NCBI GenBank assembly: GCA_963792075.1
Contig: CAWBUW010000012.1
Location: 620,001-684,000, forward strand
Length of the DNA: 64,000 nucleotides
Source: CAWBUW01 sp963792075
GTDB lineage: Bacteria > Chloroflexota > Anaerolineae > Anaerolineales > UBA4823
Reading direction: 5' to 3'
Both the position numbers and the translations under genes were made by a program. Below, one piece after another: positions 28,929-35,507 of the stretch. Positions within the stretch are counted from its first letter, which is position 1, and each line of letters starts with the position of its first letter. Below the pieces are notes generated by a model that was not told the DNA's origin, did no database searches, and saw only the letters and a program-made list of their open reading frames with translations.

Positions 28929-28976
28929 ATATAGGGTGTTTTTTGCGGGCGCACGCCCGCAAAAAACACCCTATAT
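28929..28976. repeat. Perfect palindrome (22-bp arms)
   Basis: 28929-28950 pairs exactly with 28955-28976 around GCAC; the apex is GCGGGC. It sits between the stop of the GMC oxidoreductase gene and the start of the phosphatase gene, both minus-strand, where it could stop transcription from the former. Confidence 0.9.
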
Positions 28977-28982
28977 AGCCCT

Positions 28983-30659
28983 TCAACCTTCAGTGGGTGG
29001 TGAGGCTGCTTCCATCCCCAACACAGGGCGTATCGGTGCCCCTGGCCGGGGCGGGATCAGGCTCAACGCATATTCGGTCATGGCCGTAATCGTCAGGCCA
29101 GGGTTGACACCCGGGTTGGCTGGGATGATCGAGCCGTCCAGTACGTACAGACCCGGATAATTATGCACCTGGAAATCCTGGCCAATCACACCCTGCTGCG
29201 CATCTTCACCCATGGGACAGCCACCCATAATATGTGCTGTCATCGAAGTATTCAACAGGCTTTCGTTTATGGAGCCAGCCGGGACAGCGCCGATCTTAGC
29301 CGCCATCGCCCGCGTCACCTGGTGCGCCACGGGCAGCTTGCTCGGGATGCGCTTCGCAAATTCATGCTCCGGTTGAGAGACCAGGTTGCGCTTGAAAAGG
29401 GTAAAAATGTTGCGTCCCTGCCGCATCTTCACCCTGTTATCCACATTTTGCATCACCAGCAAAATGGTCGCCCGCTGTGCCCAATCCGCCAAGACATGCG
29501 TTTGAAGAAAATCCAGTGGATGGCGCAAAATTTCAACCAGCGTTTTGGCAATGCGCACCCAGGCCGGATCATCATCTTCTATAAAAGGCCCGGATAGCAG
29601 GCGCATCAGCGAAGAGCCGCGGGGATAGCGACAGGGTTCCACCGTAGTCACCGGATCAGCCTGGAAGGCTGAAGTAATGGCAATCCCTTCGGAAAAATCA
29701 ATCTCTTTATTGCGAGCAACCACCCCTGTTAACGACTCGCTGTTGGTGCGCACCTGATCGCCCAGCCGCGGGGAAATCTGGGGCAGCGAACCGGTCATGT
29801 CACGACAGCGGAACAACAGGCGCAGCGTGCCCAAAGCCCCCGCTGAAACGATCACGTTGCGCGCCCGCAGGCGATGCTCTGGCTTGAAGAACCAGGCCGT
29901 CGAGCTGCGATAGCTGATCTCATACCGTGCCCCATCTTGCTGGCCTCCAGCAAGTGGGCGGATATCCTCCACCAGGCATTCCGGGCGCACTTCTACGCCC
30001 CATGCTTCCGCAAAGTACAGGTAGTTCTTGACCAGGGTATTCTTAGCATTGTACCGGCAGCCGACCATACAGCCGCCGCATTGTTTACAGCCATTGCGAG
30101 CAGGGCCCTGGCCGCCGAAGTATGGATCTGGCACTTCCTGGCCTTCCTTGCCCGGTTCGCCAAAGAAAATCCCCACTTCTGTCGGGAGGAAGGTGTGTGC
30201 CTGCCCCATTTCCTCGGCAATTTCCCGCAATAAATGGTCCGCAGGCCACAGGCGCGGGTTGGTCGTCACACCCAGCATGCACCGGGATAAGGCGTAATAA
30301 GGACGCAGCACATCACCCCAACGCAGCGGGACCTGCCAGCCTGGTTCGGCAAAGGTCGCTTCGGTCGGCTGCAACAGTACCGTGGCATATCCCAGGCTGC
30401 CCCCGCCCACACCGCTGCCATGCAGCACAAACACATCTTTGAATGGGCTGATCTGCAGAACCCCAAAGCAGCGGATACCTGGCCCCCAAAGGTACTTCCA
30501 AAATTGCCAGTTGCTTTTGGCGAAGTCCTGGTCTCGAAAACGCTTGCCGCGCTCCAGCACCAGCACCTGGTAGCCTTTCTCTGCCAGCCGCATTGCAGAT
30601 ACACTGCCACCAAACCCAGATCCAATGATTACATAATCATATACTTCCTGCGTTTGCAT
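28983..30659 (-). CDS. GMC/cholesterol-oxidase-like FAD oxidoreductase
   Basis: 558 residues. The FAD dinucleotide fold is VIIGSGFGGSVSAMRLAEKG (about 9-28), followed by SGVGGGSLGYATVLLQP. A Cys-rich segment CKQCGGCMVGCRYNAKNT (about 197-214) occurs in a subgroup of these enzymes. The C-terminal MGGCPMGEDAQQGVI, the INESLLNTSMTAH region and the end (VLDGSIIPANPGVNPGLTITAMTEYAL) are the GMC_oxred_C block. It oxidises an alcohol, perhaps a sterol-like or long-chain one, to a carbonyl. It is followed by a palindrome, and upstream (57 bases) lies a thiolase, so a lipid-oxidation role is possible. Confidence 0.88.
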   Translation of the reverse strand: MQTQEVYDYVIIGSGFGGSVSAMRLAEKGYQVLVLERGKRFRDQDFAKSNWQFWKYLWGPGIRCFGVLQISPFKDVFVLHGSGVGGGSLGYATVLLQPTEATFAEPGWQVPLRWGDVLRPYYALSRCMLGVTTNPRLWPADHLLREIAEEMGQAHTFLPTEVGIFFGEPGKEGQEVPDPYFGGQGPARNGCKQCGGCMVGCRYNAKNTLVKNYLYFAEAWGVEVRPECLVEDIRPLAGGQQDGARYEISYRSSTAWFFKPEHRLRARNVIVSAGALGTLRLLFRCRDMTGSLPQISPRLGDQVRTNSESLTGVVARNKEIDFSEGIAITSAFQADPVTTVEPCRYPRGSSLMRLLSGPFIEDDDPAWVRIAKTLVEILRHPLDFLQTHVLADWAQRATILLVMQNVDNRVKMRQGRNIFTLFKRNLVSQPEHEFAKRIPSKLPVAHQVTRAMAAKIGAVPAGSINESLLNTSMTAHIMGGCPMGEDAQQGVIGQDFQVHNYPGLYVLDGSIIPANPGVNPGLTITAMTEYALSLIPPRPGAPIRPVLGMEAASPPTEG

Positions 30660-30715
30660 ATCTGGAGCGCCTCCTCGTGCACTGCCAGGATCAGATCACT
30701 GCCAGCAGCCGCGGT

Positions 30716-31921
30716 TCACACCAGTTCCAACGCCATCGCCACCGCCTCGGCACCACCCAGACAGAGCGAGGCGATGCCGCGCTTTAACCCGCGATCTTTC
30801 AGCGCGAAAATCAGAGTTGCCAACAGCCGCGCCCCTGAAGCGCCAACCGGGTGACCCAGTGCAATCGCCCCACCATTAACGTTGACCTTATCCCAATCCC
30901 ACCCCAATCCGGCCAGGGCTGCGCCATCTGCCAGGACCTGGGCTGCAAAAGCCTCGTTCAACTCGATCAAATCTACATCCGACAGCTTCCAACCTGCTTT
31001 ATCCAACAGGATGGGGATCGCCTTGGCAGGCGCAGCGAACAAATGCTTTGGATCCACGGCTGCCTGGGCATAAGCTATAATGCGCGCCAGAGGCTGCTTG
31101 CCCAGCGCCTCCGCCTTCGCCTGGCTGGCAACGACCAACGCCGCGGCCCCATCGTTCAGACCGGGCGCATTACCCGCAGTCACCCGGCCATCTTTTTGGA
31201 AAGCAGGCTTGAGTTTCGCCAGGTTCTCCAGCGTGGTGTCGCGGCGGGGTGATTCATCCGTATCGACGATCGTCACATCGCCTTTGCGCCCAGGGATTTC
31301 CACCGCCACAATCTCCGCTTTAAATTTGCCTGCGTCCTGCGCCACGATTGTCTTACGGTGGCTGTTATAGGCGAACTCATCCATCGCTGCGCGAGATATA
31401 TCGAATTCTCGCGCAATGAACTCCGCGGCATCCCCCATGCCCCAATTTTCAAATGGGTCCCACAGCCCATCATTCAGCAGCGCGTCTGTGAGCTGTGCAT
31501 GCCCATAGCGCAGCGCACCCGTCCGGCCATCCACCAGGTAGGGCGCCCGGCTCATGCTCTCCATCCCACCGGCTACAAACAAGCTGCCGTCGCCTGCGCG
31601 GATTGCTTGTGCAGCCAGCATCGCCGCTTTCATTCCTGAACCACATACCTTATTGATGGTGGTCGCTCCCACGGTGTCTGGGAGGCCCGCAAAAATCCCC
31701 GCCTGCCGTGCCGGCGCCTGGCCTGCGCCGGCGGTCACCACATGACCCAGAATCACCTCATCGATCTCTGCCAGGTCCGTCAGGCCGGCGCGTTCGACAG
31801 CCGCTCGAACTGCGATGGCCCCCAGGCGCGTCGCCGGAAGACTGCTCAGCCCCCCCTGGAAGCGGCCAAATGCCGTGCGCGCTGCGCTGAGAATAACGGG
31901 TTCAAACTGTGATTGCCTCAT
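30716..31921 (-). CDS. Acetyl-CoA acetyltransferase (thiolase)
   Basis: 401 residues. The nucleophile Cys lies in INKVCGSGMKAAMLAAQ (about 84-100). GGMESMSRAPYL, the NEAFAAQ segment and the GGAIALGHPVGASGARLL His block are all present. The last Cys block is SLCLGGAEAVAMALE rather than the usual CIGGGMG-type, a mild variation. Thiolases condense or cleave acyl-CoAs; direction and chain length are not decidable. It is the first of two co-directional genes, with GMC oxidoreductase behind it. Confidence 0.93.
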   Translation of the reverse strand: MRQSQFEPVILSAARTAFGRFQGGLSSLPATRLGAIAVRAAVERAGLTDLAEIDEVILGHVVTAGAGQAPARQAGIFAGLPDTVGATTINKVCGSGMKAAMLAAQAIRAGDGSLFVAGGMESMSRAPYLVDGRTGALRYGHAQLTDALLNDGLWDPFENWGMGDAAEFIAREFDISRAAMDEFAYNSHRKTIVAQDAGKFKAEIVAVEIPGRKGDVTIVDTDESPRRDTTLENLAKLKPAFQKDGRVTAGNAPGLNDGAAALVVASQAKAEALGKQPLARIIAYAQAAVDPKHLFAAPAKAIPILLDKAGWKLSDVDLIELNEAFAAQVLADGAALAGLGWDWDKVNVNGGAIALGHPVGASGARLLATLIFALKDRGLKRGIASLCLGGAEAVAMALELV

Positions 31922-31974
31922 CCTTACTCCTCCTTCAGGGCGATTGCATCTGCAATCCTAAAAATTGGGGGCTG

Positions 31975-32013
31975 GGGGGTGTTGGGTGGGGCTTTGCCCC
32001 ACCCAACACCCCC
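31975..32013. repeat. Perfect G-rich palindrome (18-bp arms, TTT loop)
   Basis: 31975-31992 pairs exactly with 31996-32013. The G-rich arm is extended to the left by an unpaired GGGGGCT segment and AAATT. It shares the core GGGTGGGGCTTT with the palindrome at 34725. It lies between the HIT gene stop and the thiolase start, both minus-strand. Confidence 0.88.
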
Positions 32014-32031
32014 AAATTTCCCTCTGATGAG

Positions 32032-32057
32032 GGGTAATCGCCCAAATGCGATTACCC
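32032..32057 (-). terminator. Hairpin at the HIT gene stop
   Basis: GGGTAATCGC and GCGATTACCC pair exactly around six bases; the hairpin includes the HIT stop codon. It probably helps to end that transcript. Confidence 0.5.
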
Positions 32058-32552
32058 TTGCTTCTCCTTCAATCCATTCCAGGTCTGACGGATGCGCTGG
32101 TAAGTATCTTCCAGTGTTTCGGGCAACACACGTGTGAGGCTGACCGAAGACATGAAATTTGTATCCCCTCCCCAACGCGGCACAACGTGCATGTGAACAT
32201 GATCGACAATCCCAGCCCCAGCCGCCGCACCGATATTCATCCCCACATTAAATCCCTGTGGCTGGTATACCTGTTGTAGCACCTGCAGTGAAAACGTCAT
32301 TAATTCCATGATCTCTGCACGCACGGTTGAGCTCAATGGAGCCAAAGTTGGCTGGTGTGCAAATGGCACGACCATAATATGCCCGCTGGTATATGGGTAG
32401 CGGTTGAGGATCACGAACGCTTCTGTACCGCGCCAGACAATCAGGTTGTCCTCTCCATCTTCCACCGCTGCCGCGTCGCAAAATATGCAGCCCAAATCTG
32501 TTTTCTGTCCTTGAATGTATGCCATACGCCAGGGAGACCACAAATGATTCAA
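32052..32552 (-). CDS. HIT-family hydrolase
   Basis: 166 residues from a TTG start at 32552, chosen because GGAG lies seven bases upstream and the product then begins MNHLWSPWRMAYIQG, the family N-terminus. The catalytic HxHxH block is VDHVHMHVVPRWGGD (about 104-118). CIFCD near residue 20 may bind zinc. Members hydrolyse nucleotide phosphates such as Ap4A or AMP-linked compounds. A longer frame from an ATG at 32606 has no ribosome site and no family match. Confidence 0.9.
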   Translation of the reverse strand: MNHLWSPWRMAYIQGQKTDLGCIFCDAAAVEDGEDNLIVWRGTEAFVILNRYPYTSGHIMVVPFAHQPTLAPLSSTVRAEIMELMTFSLQVLQQVYQPQGFNVGMNIGAAAGAGIVDHVHMHVVPRWGGDTNFMSSVSLTRVLPETLEDTYQRIRQTWNGLKEKQG

Positions 32553-32720
32553 GATTTTACTCCAATATCTAGGTTGTCTGCCCGCACAAACCACACGGCC
32601 CAACATACCTGAATGGGAAAATCAACAGTGATTGTGTATTGTAGCAAAAAAGATCGGAAAGCGGAAGCATTCGATCCTGACCGTTGACAGCCCGCCCTAA
32701 CCAGAGTATCCTCCGCACAG

Positions 32721-33944
32721 ATGAGCCAGTTACCTCTTTTCCAGCCTCCCAGCCAGACCGTCAGCGAGGTAACGCGCTATTTGCGCGATCTGATGGAAAG
32801 CGACCCTACCCTGAGCGACCTCTGGGTGCAAGGGGAGGTGTCCAACCTCTCGCGACCATCATCCGGGCACATGTATTTCACACTGAAAGACAACAGTGCT
32901 TCTCTGCGCTGTGTGATGTGGCGCTCGCAGGTGCAGCGCCAGCGATACCTGCCCAGCGATGGGGCTGCAGTCGAAGTGCATGGCTCGATTAGCATTTATG
33001 AGGCCGGCGGCGCGTACCAGCTTTATGCAGATTTGCTGCGCCCATTGGGTGAGGGCGCCTTGTACCAGGAATTCTTGCGCCTCAAAGCCCGTCTCGAAAC
33101 CGAGGGCTTGTTCGATTCCGAACGGAAACGTCCACTGCCCCGTTGGCCGCAGCGCATTGGGGTTGTTACCTCTCCAACCGGCGCGGCACTGCGCGATATA
33201 CTCAACGTGCTCCGGCGTCGCTACCCTCTGGCTGAAGTGATCCTGGCTCCTACTGCCGTGCAGGGCGAAGAAGCCCCAGGCGGAGTCATCAACGCACTCC
33301 AGCGGCTGAACCAGGAGGTAAGGCCAGACATCATCTTGCTGGCGCGTGGCGGCGGCTCACTGGAAGACCTGTGGGCCTTCAACGATGAGGGGGTCGCGCG
33401 CGCCATCGCCGCTTCTGCGGCCCCTGTCATCACCGGCGTAGGACACGAAACGGATTTCACCATTGCAGATTTTGTCGCCGACCTGCGCGCTCCCACTCCT
33501 ACTGCCGCCGCCGAACTGGCCACTCCGGATCAGGCCGAGCTGCGCCAAGATATCTTCCGCCTTGCCGGGAATCTGGGGCGTGCTGCCCAAGGTGTAGTAG
33601 AAGCTCAGCGTTGGGAGCTGCACAACCTGCGCACCGGCCTGCACCAACACTCACCCCACACTCGCCTGCTCTCCGACCAGCAGCGCCTGGATGAGCTCTC
33701 TCACCGCATGGCACAGGCTGCCCAACATCGTCTGCAGGTCGAGCAGGCCCATCTGTCTGGATATTCCCAGCACCTGTCTGCGCTGAATCCACTGGCTGTG
33801 CTCCAGCGCGGTTTTTCCCTGGTTACCCAGGCCAACGGGTTGGTTATCTACAGTAAAGATCAAGTCAGTCCCGGCCAGTCGCTCCAGGTGCAAGTCAGCG
33901 ATGGGCAGTTCCCTGTACAGGTTGCAACCCAAGATAATCCATGA
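32721..33944 (+). CDS. xseA: Exodeoxyribonuclease VII large subunit
   Basis: 407 residues. The N-terminal OB-fold (SEVTRYLRDLMESDPTLSDLWVQGEVSNL, SGHMYFTLKD) is followed by the catalytic part (IGVVTSPTGAALRDILNVLRRR, ILLARGGGSLEDLWAFNDE, GVGHETDFTIADFVADLRAPTPTAAAELA) and a helical C-terminus ending LQRGFSLV. It forms a nuclease with XseB that degrades single-stranded DNA to oligonucleotides. xseB follows after 61 bases. Confidence 0.97.
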   Translation: MSQLPLFQPPSQTVSEVTRYLRDLMESDPTLSDLWVQGEVSNLSRPSSGHMYFTLKDNSASLRCVMWRSQVQRQRYLPSDGAAVEVHGSISIYEAGGAYQLYADLLRPLGEGALYQEFLRLKARLETEGLFDSERKRPLPRWPQRIGVVTSPTGAALRDILNVLRRRYPLAEVILAPTAVQGEEAPGGVINALQRLNQEVRPDIILLARGGGSLEDLWAFNDEGVARAIAASAAPVITGVGHETDFTIADFVADLRAPTPTAAAELATPDQAELRQDIFRLAGNLGRAAQGVVEAQRWELHNLRTGLHQHSPHTRLLSDQQRLDELSHRMAQAAQHRLQVEQAHLSGYSQHLSALNPLAVLQRGFSLVTQANGLVIYSKDQVSPGQSLQVQVSDGQFPVQVATQDNP

Positions 33945-34005
33945 TCGATCTCTTTATTATTCCCCCCTTCCTTATGGCAGAAACTGCCCATCCCAGGAGT
34001 GAAGC

Positions 34006-34254
34006 ATGACCTTTCCTGCAAGTTCCCTCCCAGTTGAAGAATTATCCTATGAACAAGCCTTCGCGGCCCTCGAATCGATCGTCAGCGTTCTTGAATCAGA
34101 AAAGCGCCCCCTTGATGAAGCGATGGCTCTTTTCGAGCGCGGCCAGGCATTGGTGCAGCGCTGCGCCGGCCTGTTAGATCAAGCTGAGCTGCGCATCCGT
34201 CAACTGTCTGCTTCTCCTGAGGATGACCTGGCGGACTTCACTCCCCAGGCATAA
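34006..34254 (+). CDS. xseB: Exodeoxyribonuclease VII small subunit
   Basis: 82 residues, helical, with LSYEQAFAALESIVSVLESEKRPLDEAMALFERGQALVQRC, the standard XseB pattern. GGAG precedes the ATG by six bases. It encodes the partner of XseA and lies eight bases before the DivPAP-like gene. Confidence 0.95.
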   Translation: MTFPASSLPVEELSYEQAFAALESIVSVLESEKRPLDEAMALFERGQALVQRCAGLLDQAELRIRQLSASPEDDLADFTPQA

Positions 34255-34262
34255 ACATTGCT

Positions 34263-34715
34263 ATGGAACTCGCTTCGCTTTTTGAGAACCGCGTCTTGAT
34301 TTGCGCCGGGGTGGGCTGGTTTATCGCCCAGACAATCAAGGTTCCCCTGCACTTTATCTTGAAACGCCAATGGAATTGGTCGTTGCTGCTCAGTGTGGGC
34401 GGTATGCCCAGCTCACATTCTGCCCTGGTAGCCGGTTTAGCAACTGCATGTGGCCTCGCCGTGGGCTTTGACAGTCCCGTATTTGCCACCGCTGCCGTCC
34501 TGGCGATTGTAGTGATCTACGATGCCACTGGCATTCGCCGCCAGGCTGGCAAACACGCCGCGGTGATTAACGCAATGATCCAGGACCTCGCCACCGGGCA
34601 TCCTCTGAAAGAAGAACAACTGCGCGAAGTCCTGGGACATACCCCCTTGGAAGCGATCGCGGGCACTCTGCTAGGCATCGCCGTAACGCATCTTATCTGG
34701 TTTCTCTGGAAATAA
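34263..34715 (+). CDS. Divergent PAP2 (DUF212/YuiD-like) membrane protein
   Basis: 150 residues with three or four membrane helices. Motifs of the divergent PAP2 family: SVGGMPSSHSALV (about 45-57, phosphatase-like Ser-His), YDATGIRRQAGKHAAVIN (about 90-107) and LGHTPLEAIAGTLLGI. Family function is not settled; a lipid phosphatase is assumed from the fold. It overlaps no gene and may be read through from xseB. Confidence 0.9.
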   Translation: MELASLFENRVLICAGVGWFIAQTIKVPLHFILKRQWNWSLLLSVGGMPSSHSALVAGLATACGLAVGFDSPVFATAAVLAIVVIYDATGIRRQAGKHAAVINAMIQDLATGHPLKEEQLREVLGHTPLEAIAGTLLGIAVTHLIWFLWK

Positions 34716-34724
34716 AAGATCAGG

Positions 34725-34775
34725 AAAATTGGGGGTGCTGGGTGGGGCTTTACCCCACCCAGCACCCCCAATTTT
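34725..34775. repeat. Perfect G-rich palindrome (23-bp arms)
   Basis: 34725-34747 pairs exactly with 34753-34775 around CTTTA. It follows the DivPAP stop by nine bases and ends in TTTT, so it can act as its terminator. It shares the core with the repeat at 31975. Confidence 0.9.
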
Positions 34776-34789
34776 AATCAATTCACCCC

Positions 34790-34818
34790 TTGACGGGCTG
34801 CCGTAAATTGGATATACT
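34790..34818 (+). promoter_or_regulatory. Copper operon promoter
   Basis: TTGACG (34790-34795) and TATACT (34813-34818) are 17 bases apart, directly upstream of the operator. Confidence 0.75.
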
Positions 34819-34822
34819 ATGC

Positions 34823-34848
34823 CTACCCCTCCCCCCTGGGGGGGGATA
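34823..34848 (+). promoter_or_regulatory. CsoR-type operator
   Basis: TACCCCTCCCCCC followed by T and GGGGGGGGATA is a G/C-tract pseudo-palindrome, like operators bound by CsoR/RcnR repressors. It starts four bases after the -10 box and would cover the transcription start. Bound apo-CsoR would block transcription until Cu(I) releases it. Confidence 0.65.
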
Positions 34849-34859
34849 AGGATTGCTCT

Positions 34860-35129
34860 ATGAACAGTGAAAACAACTTAAAACGCCTGAAGACCGTCGA
34901 AGGTCACCTCAAAGGTATCATACGCATGGTCGAAGAGGATGCCTATTGTATTGACGTCATTCGCCAGATTCAGGCAGTCGAGGCCGCGCTGAACAAAGTC
35001 AGCGCACAGATCCTGGAAGAACACCTCCATTCTTGCGTGATTACCGCTGTCCGCAGCGATAACGAAAGTGAGCGCGTGCGCGTGCTCAAAGAGATTTCCG
35101 AAGTATTCGAAATGGCGAATAAAGTCTGA
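34860..35129 (+). CDS. csoR: CsoR-like copper-sensing repressor
   Basis: 89 residues, all-helical DUF156 family. The Cys-His-Cys ligand set is in place: Cys in DAYCIDVIRQIQAV (about 28), His and Cys in EEHLHSCVITAV (about 57 and 60). It sits directly behind its likely operator and begins the copper operon, typical of autoregulation. Cu(I) rather than Ni or formaldehyde is inferred from the CopZ/CopA neighbours. Confidence 0.9.
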   Translation: MNSENNLKRLKTVEGHLKGIIRMVEEDAYCIDVIRQIQAVEAALNKVSAQILEEHLHSCVITAVRSDNESERVRVLKEISEVFEMANKV

Positions 35130-35154
35130 TTTTTTATCTAAGGAGAAACCAACC

Positions 35155-35361
35155 ATGACCACAGTCAAATTTAACGTTCCTAACATTAGTTGCGGGCATT
35201 GTGTCCACACCATCCAAACCGAAGTATCCGAGCTGGCAGGCGTGAAGTCCGTCAAAGCAGAAGCCAGCACTAAAGCGGTCGAGATCGTTTTCGACGCTCC
35301 TGCAACCGTGGAACAGATCAAAAAGCTGATGGCTGAGATCAATTACCCCGTCGCGGCCTAG
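35155..35361 (+). CDS. copZ: Copper chaperone CopZ-like (HMA domain)
   Basis: 68 residues, one ferredoxin-like heavy-metal-associated domain. The metal site is ISCGHCVHTIQTEV (CGHC, about Cys 13-16). The ATG at 35155 has AAGGAG nine bases upstream. It would carry Cu(I) to the CopA ATPase downstream. Confidence 0.9.
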   Translation: MTTVKFNVPNISCGHCVHTIQTEVSELAGVKSVKAEASTKAVEIVFDAPATVEQIKKLMAEINYPVAA

Positions 35362-35370
35362 CTTGCACAC

Positions 35371-35407
35371 TGTTTTTGGTATCAAGCGTTGCCTGATCCC
35401 AAAAACA
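35371..35407. promoter_or_regulatory. Hairpin between copZ and copA
   Basis: 13 of 14 bases pair between 35371-35384 and 35394-35407. The rest of the 146-base gap (35362-35507) holds another AT-rich hairpin (CGCGTCTAT with ATAGATGCG) but no CsoR-like site. It may tune expression of copA relative to copZ. Confidence 0.4.
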
Positions 35408-35507
35408 AACATCATAAACCATGTATGCGTGCCGGGGACGCGTCTATTTATAGATGCGATTTCCGGCGCGTGTCTGTTAAGTTCAATAACTGATAGGACC
35501 GGTAAGT

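Noticed and set aside
29430..29450. DnaA-box-like TTATCCACA
   Set aside because: A single copy inside the GMC oxidoreductase gene, with a second near-match in the DHOD-like gene at about 23003; no cluster or AT-rich unwinding region, so not an origin.
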